A program made the translations under genes and the position numbers. The notes under the pieces are model-generated. The model made no database searches, was not told where the DNA came from, and was given only the letters and a program-made list of their open reading frames with translations. A stretch of DNA of 64,000 nucleotides. It comes from a virus. Shown in pieces: positions 58,126-64,000 of the stretch (position 1 is its first letter; each line of letters opens with the position of its first letter). The stretch covers positions 19,267-83,266 of the IMG/VR virus record IMGVR_UViG_3300007609_001696. One strand, written 5' to 3'.

Positions 58126-58512
58126 TTACCAGGTGCTGATCAGCGTGCGCTTCCAGATGCTAGAACTGCCATCATAATTTGCAGTGCAAACATATATGTA
58201 TTGACTGTCGTATGCTATATCTCCTGCGCGATCGCCGCTGGCGCCCACACTAGATGCCGGAGTTTTTGCAGTGCTGATGTTAAGTTTGTTGCCACTTACT
58301 ATGACCTTGCCTGTGCCGTTTGGGTCAAGTATGATATCACCATTGGTGTTGGTAGTGGTGAGAGTGTTTTCGTTGAAGTCAAAGTTATTGCCTGCAGCCG
58401 AACGTCCGTACAATTCTTCAAAATTGTCATTGATTTTGTCAAAACTGTTACGAAGACTGTCGCCCGTGCCGTCGTTTGGACTAGTGCCAATATTGATAAC
58501 TTTTCTTGCCAT
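58126..58512 (-). CDS. Small structural protein
   Basis: 128 residues. PNDGTGDSLRNSFDKINDNFEELYG is the N-terminal helix found in phage fibre proteins. The C-terminus GDIAYDSQYIYVCTANYDGSSSIWKR matches that of the protein at 54839. Expressed from a late promoter. Confidence 0.75.
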   Translation of the reverse strand: MARKVINIGTSPNDGTGDSLRNSFDKINDNFEELYGRSAAGNNFDFNENTLTTTNTNGDIILDPNGTGKVIVSGNKLNISTAKTPASSVGASGDRAGDIAYDSQYIYVCTANYDGSSSIWKRTLISTW

Positions 58513-58537
58513 GTTGTGTCTCTCTGTGGTATAAATT

Positions 58538-58545
58538 TATTTATC
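58538..58545 (-). promoter_or_regulatory. Late promoter GATAAATA
   Basis: Overlaps the end of infA; start near 58532, ATG at 58512. Confidence 0.6.
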
Positions 58546-58753
58546 GTCTGTAAGAGATTCGACCTTTGGTGATATCATAGGGAGAAATTTCAACTTCCAC
58601 CTTGTCTCCTGTTACAATCATTATTCGATTGAGACGCATTTTACCACTGAGATGACAGTGTACATTTACACCATTGTCCAGCTCTACTCGGAATTGGTTT
58701 CCGGGTAAAATTTCTGTAACATTACCTTCAAATTTAATTACGTCTTTGGACAT
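58541..58753 (-). CDS. infA: Translation initiation factor IF-1
   Basis: 70 residues from the ATG at 58753, which overlaps the preceding stop (TGATG). Single OB-fold: [60 protein letters not shown]. This follows bacterial IF-1 closely (SGKMRxNxIxxxTGDxVxVExxPYDxxxGRI). It binds the ribosomal A site with IF-2 and IF-3. A phage copy could support phage mRNAs, including leaderless ones (inference), during host shutdown. Confidence 0.93.
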   Translation of the reverse strand: MSKDVIKFEGNVTEILPGNQFRVELDNGVNVHCHLSGKMRLNRIMIVTGDKVEVEISPYDITKGRISYRR

Positions 58754-59193
58754 CAATTCCTGCGCATTTGACTAATGCTTTTTGCTTCTTCGTTGTTGAT
58801 CACAGGCACTGCATTGCTTTTGTGCATGGTCGCAATTCCTTTGATCAAATCTCCTGTATATTTAGTGCTTTCTTTTTTTAGAGCAACACCTTTGCCGGAA
58901 TTCAAGCTTTTGTACTCCTTGCCGCGGCTGGTATCTGGCAACTTGTGTACATATGTTTTAACTTCTGGCGCAGTTTGGTTACACGATTGTTTGGGCTTTT
59001 CGGCTTTTCCGTACACCCGAGCAACGTATTCTTCAAAAGTCACACGTTCGTTGTGTCTGCCTGATTGTTTCATTTTTTTGTTAAACAATCGATGTTCTTC
59101 CGCTAGTTTTTGTTGTTGTGTACGAGTGATTTTTTTCTGTTTGCGCTTGCCAGTGTGCACCGTGGTAAGGCCGCGAGCCAAATGCATGGTCAT
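58753..59193 (-). CDS. Basic conserved phage protein
   Basis: 146 residues starting [19 protein letters not shown], very basic N-terminus ([14 protein letters not shown]), with a segment [19 protein letters not shown]. Nucleic-acid binding likely. Coupled to infA; driven by a host-type promoter. Confidence 0.6.
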   Translation of the reverse strand: MTMHLARGLTTVHTGKRKQKKITRTQQQKLAEEHRLFNKKMKQSGRHNERVTFEEYVARVYGKAEKPKQSCNQTAPEVKTYVHKLPDTSRGKEYKSLNSGKGVALKKESTKYTGDLIKGIATMHKSNAVPVINNEEAKSISQMRRN

Positions 59194-59226
59194 AGTTGAT
59201 CTCCTAAAATTGTCCAAACTGTAAAT

Positions 59227-59254
59227 AGTATACACTATACAAGGACAAAGTCAA
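59227..59254 (-). promoter_or_regulatory. Sigma70-type promoter
   Basis: TTGACT, 16 nt, TATACT on the minus strand. Its -35 box reaches the start codon of the divergent sulfotransferase gene. Start near 59220; AGGAGAT precedes the ATG. Confidence 0.65.
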
Positions 59255-59919
59255 TGAATTTTACATCAGTGGGCATTCAAAGATCTGGTACAAACTACGT
59301 GCAAAGCTTTTTCGAAAAGCAAGGATTTAAACACATAAGCAAGAGTCCTGGGAATTTGTTTGATCTTCCGTTCTATGCATGGAAACATTGGACCGATCCG
59401 CAGAGATTTGTCAAAGATGTAGGACACAAACACTTGACAATAGTAGTATCAAAGCATCCATTAAAGTGGCTGGAAAGCATACTTCGCAATCCTGCAGATA
59501 TAAGTTTTATGTATCCTGCTGTTCAGTATGGTGCAAATCGAGTGCATTGCCCGCACGGCTGGAGACTGCAACGTTTTAGTCATTTGAGTGTGGACTCGCT
59601 GTTGAATCACTACAATACCTTTTACAGTAACTGGCACAACACCCAATTGTTTAACAATTTTTACACTGTGAGATATGAAGATATGCTGGATATAGATTTT
59701 GTTAACGAGTTTGTAGAAGGCGTGTGCTACGACCACAATCACCCATTTACAAAGTTGCACGCCAAACCCAAAGATGTATCTATGAGTGCCGGAGGAAGGT
59801 CAGAAGAATATTTGCAAACCTACAAAAGTATAGAGCATAACTTGCCAGAAAAATTTGTAGATGTGGCAAAAAGCAAACTGAGTACTAGCTTGCTTGAGAA
59901 ACTTGGTTATACTCTGTGA
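59254..59919 (+). CDS. Sulfotransferase-like protein
   Basis: 221 residues, plus strand. GIQRSGTNYVQSF (10-20) corresponds to the 5'-phosphosulfate loop. VVSKHPLKWLESI (65-77) resembles the 3'-phosphate-binding (R/K)xP..W..S segment. TVRYEDML (138-145) is the RYEDL motif. Acceptor unknown; it would use PAPS. The APS-kinase-like gene at 42.3 kb may be its supplier. Plus-strand orientation suggests a separate acquisition. AAGGAC Shine-Dalgarno. Confidence 0.75.
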   Translation: MNFTSVGIQRSGTNYVQSFFEKQGFKHISKSPGNLFDLPFYAWKHWTDPQRFVKDVGHKHLTIVVSKHPLKWLESILRNPADISFMYPAVQYGANRVHCPHGWRLQRFSHLSVDSLLNHYNTFYSNWHNTQLFNNFYTVRYEDMLDIDFVNEFVEGVCYDHNHPFTKLHAKPKDVSMSAGGRSEEYLQTYKSIEHNLPEKFVDVAKSKLSTSLLEKLGYTL

Positions 59920-60319
59920 GCAATTCTTCTTGCAAGCGATAGGCTTCTTCTTCCCATGGCAATGCCATGTAATCTTCCACTGTGCTGTATAGACTGATGT
60001 ACTCTTGTCCTTTCCAACTCTTGCAAGTGAGGTCAATATCTTTTAGCTCGTTTCTTGCATGTTGTTTTACATGCACCATTTCGTGGGCTATTGCACTGAC
60101 AAAATCATCGTGCGACAGTCTGCTGTCTATTTCCAGTTCAAATTCTCTATTGGTTCTAGCCAGACAATAACCATCTGCACCTTCCATGTCTGTGCTGAGC
60201 ACTATACAAACATCAAGTGTGCGCACTCTTGGCATTAGTTTTACTATACAAAAGTTTGCTACATCTTCTGCCAGTTTTCTTTTTTTCTTAGTACTTCCCC
60301 AGGCGCTTACCAAGTTCAT
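59885..60319 (-). CDS. Metalloprotease-like HExxH protein (SprT/WSS-like)
   Basis: 144 residues from MNLVSAWGS. AIAHEMVHVKQHARNEL has the HExxH zinc motif, and EAYRLQEEL downstream may provide the third ligand. Common in marine T4-like phages. Substrate unknown. Its 3' end overlaps the convergent sulfotransferase by 35 nt. Confidence 0.72.
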   Translation of the reverse strand: MNLVSAWGSTKKKRKLAEDVANFCIVKLMPRVRTLDVCIVLSTDMEGADGYCLARTNREFELEIDSRLSHDDFVSAIAHEMVHVKQHARNELKDIDLTCKSWKGQEYISLYSTVEDYMALPWEEEAYRLQEELLTEYNQVSQAS

Positions 60320-60345
60320 CTGTGTCTCCAACAACCTATGCTGCT

Positions 60346-60373
60346 ATAATAACACATTGTGCTGAATTGTCAA
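60346..60373 (-). promoter_or_regulatory. Sigma70-type promoter
   Basis: TTGACA, 16 nt, TATTAT on the minus strand; start near 60339, leader 20 nt with TGGAG. Its -35 overlaps the stop of the radical SAM gene. Confidence 0.7.
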
Positions 60374-61572
60374 GGCACTTGTTTGTAAAAGTCTACTCTT
60401 TTTAAGTAGTAATTTTTGTCTTCAGCATTTATATATTTAAAAAGTTTATTAAGACTACAAGTTTCTTGCTTAACCAAAACATCCCACTTGGCAGTAAAAT
60501 CTAAATAACCTAACCATGCATCTTTGTTGTTTGAAGTTTTTATGCTTTCTCTTAAACCTACTAATACATCGCGAAATCTTTCTGTGTTTGGTTGTTTTAA
60601 AAAACCGTGGTTTATAGCTTTGTCGAGCGTGTCAAATATTAGATCTTGTAGATAGACTGGAACATTTTCAGGCATCAATTCAGTAGGTTGATATAAGTGC
60701 CAACTAAACATAGAAAATCTACGCTGGTCTATTGTTAGAGTAAATTTTTGCCAAAAGTTTATTATATCAGGAAGATACAAAATATTATTTAGACTAACAA
60801 CTGGTGCAACTGCTAAATTAATGTCAAAATTATAATTTAAATATGGTTTTATAACCTCAAGATGTTTTTCAATTTTTGTAAACTTTCCTGGAAATCTTAC
60901 CAGTGAGTAATTATCGTCCACGCTATCTATGCTTGCGATTATTTCTGTTCTTGCAAATTTGGTGCATTTATTTAGAAAATCATTGTTAATTTTGCTGTAA
61001 AAACTTGTGGTTATACGAAGTGTGATGAACTTTGCAATATTTTTTGATATACACCAATCTAAAAGTTTATAAAAACCAGGAGCCAGCAATGGTTCGCCGC
61101 CAATAGGATGAATTATAATTTCTTTGTCTGTGAATACTTTGTGTTCTATGTAATTAAGTATTTTATTCCACGTATCTGAATCTTCTGTTATGTCTGTAGA
61201 AATAGATTCATACTGAGGAACAGTGCTAGTAATTTTTTGATATGTGCTACTATCGTTAGGATTGCAAAATCTGCAAGCTAAATTGCACAAATTGCTAAAC
61301 TTTATACCTATTTCGAACACAGGCTTGTGGTCAAAAGATTGTAAACTTAGTCTTTCTGATATTGCTCCGGCTAGTTCTTCTTTTTTGCACAAATTGCACT
61401 CTTTGGGAAATATACCTTTGTCTAACGTGCTGGATATTTTTTGAATAAATTCAAAATCCAAGTGACCAGAATTGTTATTATCTAGATTACAACAAACAGT
61501 AAGTTTAGTATCTTTGCCAGAATTTCTAAAGTTTATCCTAGCGTGCGGAGCTCCGCAAAAATATTTTGACAA
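60370..61572 (-). CDS. Second radical SAM protein with auxiliary cysteines
   Basis: 400 residues from a TTG start (AGGAAG upstream). SNLCNLACRFC (Cys96, 100, 103), HPIGGEPLL, and an N-terminal set CC (27-28) and CNLC (59-62). Same layout as the gene at 26391 but low identity: an ancient paralogue or independent acquisition. AT-rich. Substrate unknown. Confidence 0.82.
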   Translation of the reverse strand: MSKYFCGAPHARINFRNSGKDTKLTVCCNLDNNNSGHLDFEFIQKISSTLDKGIFPKECNLCKKEELAGAISERLSLQSFDHKPVFEIGIKFSNLCNLACRFCNPNDSSTYQKITSTVPQYESISTDITEDSDTWNKILNYIEHKVFTDKEIIIHPIGGEPLLAPGFYKLLDWCISKNIAKFITLRITTSFYSKINNDFLNKCTKFARTEIIASIDSVDDNYSLVRFPGKFTKIEKHLEVIKPYLNYNFDINLAVAPVVSLNNILYLPDIINFWQKFTLTIDQRRFSMFSWHLYQPTELMPENVPVYLQDLIFDTLDKAINHGFLKQPNTERFRDVLVGLRESIKTSNNKDAWLGYLDFTAKWDVLVKQETCSLNKLFKYINAEDKNYYLKRVDFYKQVP

Positions 61573-61618
61573 AATATCTTCCTAGTTTGAAAATATTTAC
61601 CTATTAAACAACAAAAAG

Positions 61619-62326
61619 TTAACTCCACAAACAGGTGTAATATTTGCCAAACAATCTGAATCCGTTTTGTTTGCGATTCTGATACACTTCCCAGCCTGCT
61701 TTGTCAAAGTGACTGGTGTCATCGGGTCCACGATCCATACGGAAGTATTTGGCATCTTTCTCGGCGACTTCATTGCCTGCTTCGTCGACAGGCACACTTA
61801 TAAAGTCAATGTTGCCAGTATGGAACCGGCCTTCTGCTTCGTCATAATCTTTTGTGTGTTCTGAGAATGCCCAGATCATTTCGTCTAGCACATAATTCCA
61901 GCGAGCAAAGAAGTTTGGATCTGTTTCTCCGTTGACCATATATTTTTCTTCATACCAACCATGTGGCATACGCAGTTCAAACGGAACGTCTTCGCTGTCT
62001 ACGTTAGGAGCACCCTGCTTGCTCCGTTTTAAATCTACCAGCATCGGCAACACAATATGTGCCAGTGTGTCGTCAGCATTCCAAGTATCCCAAGGATCAA
62101 GTTTCACACTCACACGACGACGCTCCTGCCATGCCATATACCGTTCAGCCAACCATACGTGACCTCGACCTAGCCAAGTGTCCGCATACCACTCTCCGGC
62201 ATTGTGAACCCACTCTGGACTATCTGGCAATCCGTATTCGTCTTTGGTCTTTGCCCAGAAGAAGATCTTTTCCATCAACTGATGTGGCCAAAACCAAGTT
62301 GGATATTTTTTAATTTTTACTTGCAT
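61619..62326 (-). CDS. Conserved phage protein
   Basis: 235 residues, rich in Trp and aromatics (YPTWFWPHQLMEKIFFWAKT, EWVHNAGEWYADTWLG). C-terminal half acidic. Seen widely in marine T4-like phages but without known function. Confidence 0.65.
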   Translation of the reverse strand: MQVKIKKYPTWFWPHQLMEKIFFWAKTKDEYGLPDSPEWVHNAGEWYADTWLGRGHVWLAERYMAWQERRRVSVKLDPWDTWNADDTLAHIVLPMLVDLKRSKQGAPNVDSEDVPFELRMPHGWYEEKYMVNGETDPNFFARWNYVLDEMIWAFSEHTKDYDEAEGRFHTGNIDFISVPVDEAGNEVAEKDAKYFRMDRGPDDTSHFDKAGWEVYQNRKQNGFRLFGKYYTCLWS

Positions 62327-62576
62327 GGTATTCTTCCTCTACATCTGCTAAGAACTCTTGTATATATCCATATGCTTCTTGGGCTTCGTCTTCGGTGACA
62401 TCTGTGTAATTGTTTAGCACATCTGCCACACTCCATGTTTTTAATGTCTCGTACAGCCAGTCTTTGGTTTGGCCAATGCTGTACCACAGGCTCAACACCT
62501 GTTCATCACGGCTTGTGCCACTGTTGCTGCTCCAGAAACTATACCAAGCACTGTTGCCCCATCGACTATAGCTCAT
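62310..62576 (-). CDS. Conserved small phage protein
   Basis: 88 residues, Ser/Trp-rich N-terminus (MSYSRWGNSAWYSFWSS), acidic helical C-terminus. Overlaps the next gene by 17 nt. Not recognised. Confidence 0.6.
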   Translation of the reverse strand: MSYSRWGNSAWYSFWSSNSGTSRDEQVLSLWYSIGQTKDWLYETLKTWSVADVLNNYTDVTEDEAQEAYGYIQEFLADVEEEYHASKN

Positions 62577-62860
62577 TATGCTTTCTTTTTGTTTTTTCGA
62601 GCATTGCTGGTCAAATCGCCACCTTTGACGCTGTCACTCATTGAGTTTTGATATCCACGTTCCAAACTACGCAGTGTGGTTTTGTCTGTATCACTGCTGT
62701 GCACAATAGCATCATACATGGCTCTAAGCTCGGCTTCTTTTTGTTCATTGTGTCTTTTGCCCATTTGAGCCAGCACAATTTCAAACATCTTGTATTTTTC
62801 TCTGGTGGTTAGCCCGCCAAGAATTCGATCTGCTTCATTCTTTAGATTCTTTACGCTCAC
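62576..62860 (-). CDS. Small helical basic protein (GTG start)
   Basis: 94 residues from a GTG at 62860, chosen because GGAGGAATTCC is directly upstream; earlier ATGs lie inside the neighbouring gene. TREKYKMFEIVLAQMGKRHNEQKEAELRAMYDAIV suggests a helical bundle, ending in a basic tail. Function unknown. Confidence 0.55.
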   Translation of the reverse strand: MSVKNLKNEADRILGGLTTREKYKMFEIVLAQMGKRHNEQKEAELRAMYDAIVHSSDTDKTTLRSLERGYQNSMSDSVKGGDLTSNARKNKKKA

Positions 62861-63080
62861 GGAATTCCTCCTCAAAGAGCACTGCATCATTGTAATGCTC
62901 AAAATGATACAAGTTTGTGTACATCAAATGATACTTTACAAAATGATACTCAAATTGTTCACAGTGTGATTTACACCATTGTATGCAAGCCAAGTGCAAG
63001 TCGCTGTGAACTTCTACAGTATAACCCGGCAACCAACTGCGTTTGTGTTCGTGCGTTTGTTGTGGAGTCATACTGGCCAT
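62835..63080 (-). CDS. Small conserved early protein
   Basis: 81 residues, His/Cys-containing (HKRSWLPGYTVEVHSDLHLACIQWCKSHCEQFEYHF). Consensus host promoter upstream. Not recognised. Confidence 0.6.
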   Translation of the reverse strand: MASMTPQQTHEHKRSWLPGYTVEVHSDLHLACIQWCKSHCEQFEYHFVKYHLMYTNLYHFEHYNDAVLFEEEFRERKESKE

Positions 63081-63088
63081 ACTCTAGT

Positions 63089-63116
63089 ATTATACGCTAT
63101 TGTTTGGTTTTGTCAA
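63089..63116 (-). promoter_or_regulatory. Sigma70-type promoter
   Basis: TTGACA, 16 nt, TATAAT on the minus strand, overlapping the end of the 40-residue ORF upstream. Start near 63082, almost at the ATG (63080): another very short or absent leader. Confidence 0.7.
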
Positions 63117-63219
63117 CCGGAGGATTGGATTTTGAGAAAATTTTTTCCCAATTTTGTTGATATTTCTGTGTGTTGGCGTTTTTTCTAGGAGCCGAGCCTT
63201 TACCGTTCTGTGGATTCAT
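63097..63219 (-). CDS. Small GKGSAPR-type phage protein
   Basis: 40 residues, MNPQNGKGSAPRKNANTQKYQQNW... This matches a widespread class of tiny phage and bacterial proteins with a GKGSxPRP...Y..NW..IF pattern. Starts 6 nt after the sdhB stop. Function unknown. Confidence 0.7.
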   Translation of the reverse strand: MNPQNGKGSAPRKNANTQKYQQNWEKIFSKSNPPVDKTKQ

Positions 63220-63224
63220 ATATT

Positions 63225-63932
63225 TTATGTTGCTCTTGATAATAGCATATCGCGAATATGCCCAATGGCCTTTGTAGGATTTAAACCTTTAGGACACACG
63301 CTCACACAGTTCATAATGCCGCGGCAACGAAATACTGAGAACGGATCATCCAGTTCGCTCAGGCGTTCTTCTGTGGCCGTGTCTCTAGTGTCTGCGATAA
63401 AACGATATGCGGCAAGTGCAGCCTGTGGGCCCAAAAACTTGTCAGGATTCCACCAGAAACTTGGACAGGCTGTGCTACAGCAGGCACACATAATACATTC
63501 ATACATACCATCTAGTTTTGCACGATCTTCTGGTGATTGCAGTCGTTCTTGATTGGGTGTGGCAGTGTCGTTTTTGAGATAAGGTGCCACACGCTGATAC
63601 TGTTTGTAGAAAATAGTCATGTCCACAACCAAGTCACGAATCACAGGCAGACCGGGCAAGGGACGGATTACTAGTTTTTTGCCGGGCTTTACAACTTCTG
63701 ACACCGGTGTAATACAGGCCAGTCCGTTTTTACCATTCATGTTTACACCGTCAGAACCACAAACACCCTCCCTGCAACTTCTACGGAAGGTAAGGGTTTG
63801 GTCCTGTTCTTTTGCTCGGATCATAACATCCAACACCATTAGATCCCGATCGGTGGGAACATCCACTTCAACATCCTGCATCCAAGGTGCTGAATCTGTT
63901 TCTGGATTGTATCTATAAACACTGACCTGCAT
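63225..63932 (-). CDS. sdhB: Succinate dehydrogenase iron-sulfur subunit SdhB
   Basis: 235 residues, full length (E. coli 238). [2Fe-2S]: CREGVCGSDGVNMNGKNGLAC (Cys53, 58, Asp61, Cys73, as in E. coli). [4Fe-4S]: CIMCACCSTACP (146-156). [3Fe-4S]: CRGIMNCVSVCPKGLNP (203-213). All ligands are intact, and PLPGLPVIRDLVVDM and ACPSFWWNPDKF match gammaproteobacterial SdhB. It would carry electrons from SdhA to quinone. A perfect late-type octamer TATAAATA and AAGGAG precede it, and it lies in line with phage genes. This suggests a phage-expressed metabolic gene, not a host flank. sdhA/C/D are not in view. Confidence 0.95.
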   Translation of the reverse strand: MQVSVYRYNPETDSAPWMQDVEVDVPTDRDLMVLDVMIRAKEQDQTLTFRRSCREGVCGSDGVNMNGKNGLACITPVSEVVKPGKKLVIRPLPGLPVIRDLVVDMTIFYKQYQRVAPYLKNDTATPNQERLQSPEDRAKLDGMYECIMCACCSTACPSFWWNPDKFLGPQAALAAYRFIADTRDTATEERLSELDDPFSVFRCRGIMNCVSVCPKGLNPTKAIGHIRDMLLSRAT

Positions 63933-63950
63933 TATCTGCTCCTTTTTAGA

Positions 63951-63958
63951 TATTTATA
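63951..63958 (-). promoter_or_regulatory. Consensus late promoter TATAAATA for sdhB
   Basis: Exact T4 late octamer overlapping the stop of the upstream gene. Predicted start 63945, then AAGGAG and the sdhB ATG at 63932. Confidence 0.7.
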
Positions 63959-64000
63959 GCTGTCCTACAATCTGTTTGGCTGTGTAGGCACTCAGCGTCC
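63954..64000 (-). CDS. C-terminal end of an upstream gene (partial)
   Basis: The last 14 codons read TLSAYTAKQIVGQL and stop at 63954. Another frame is also open here, so the assignment is tentative. It does not resemble the end of SdhA. Identity unknown. Confidence 0.4.
   Translation of the reverse strand, partial: TLSAYTAKQIVGQL

Noticed and set aside
63225-64000. Prophage-host boundary at sdhB
   Set aside because: No attachment repeat, tRNA or integrase seen, and the promoter and small neighbour gene are phage-like; kept only as an alternative to test.
1-64000. tRNA genes and rRNA
   Set aside because: No cloverleaf or rRNA signature was recognised by eye; a covariance-model scan would be needed to exclude tRNAs fully.

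Overview
The window looks like a long piece of a T4-like (Tevenvirinae-type) marine myovirus genome. It carries T4-family replication genes: a B-family DNA polymerase, sliding clamp and clamp loader. It also carries a DsbA-like late-transcription factor, a gp31-like co-chaperonin, PhoH, a MazG-like hydrolase, tail or baseplate-type structural proteins and a lysis cassette. Genes are tightly packed with ATGA and TAATG overlaps, and nearly all lie on the minus strand. The four plus-strand exceptions are a radical SAM enzyme, phoH, an HNH endonuclease and a sulfotransferase. The SdhB, the lipoprotein autotransporter-type protease and the IF-1 all look gammaproteobacterial, so a marine gammaproteobacterium is the likely host (inference). 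No major capsid, portal or terminase gene is present, so the window is only part of the genome.

Layout. 0-3.7 kb: 7-deazaguanine synthesis (queE, queD), a 2OG-Fe(II) oxygenase, a phosphoribosyltransferase and cupin-like proteins. 3.6-6.8 kb: a large secreted subtilisin with a C-terminal beta-barrel. 7-11 kb: DegT-like, hydroxylase, GalE and glycosyltransferase genes. 11-20 kb: a DpdA-like DNA transglycosylase, the clamp, a methyltransferase, and a DNA polymerase split by a split intein with a Vsr-like homing endonuclease between the halves. 20-32 kb: a run of proteins with capsid-targeting-like N-termini and cationic two-cysteine C-termini, plus a lipase, two TEK-motif glycosyltransferase-like paralogues and a radical SAM protein. 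32-38 kb: structural proteins, ClpA, peptide deformylase and DnaJ. 38-40 kb: membrane proteins, overlapping spanins and an M15 endolysin. 41-43 kb: nucleotidyltransferase, GIY-YIG endonuclease, DUF2061 and APS-kinase-like genes, then phoH. 43.7-47 kb: a FG-GAP/DUF4214 protein, a HAD phosphatase and a frameshifted HNH endonuclease. 47-51 kb: early genes including a DGQHR-motif protein. 51-55 kb: clamp loader, co-chaperonin, DnaE-motif protein and MazG. 55-58.5 kb: structural proteins. 58.5-64 kb: IF-1, sulfotransferase, metalloprotease, a second radical SAM protein, small conserved proteins and a complete sdhB.

Two promoter classes can be read directly. Nine near-consensus sigma70 promoters (TTGACA-like, 15-17 nt spacer, TATAAT-like) precede presumed early genes. 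Many T4-late-type octamers (NATAAATA, or the variant NCTAAATA) precede others. For six genes the late octamer sits exactly 5 nt before the ATG, so the transcript would begin at the start codon with no leader. In one place a 16-bp perfect palindrome does this for two divergent genes at once.

Together the genes suggest a phage that may modify its guanines, brings its own replisome and proteostasis factors, and adds to host translation initiation. It also carries several host-metabolism genes (SdhB, sulfation-like enzymes, nucleotidyltransferases) and may package and inject several cargo proteins.
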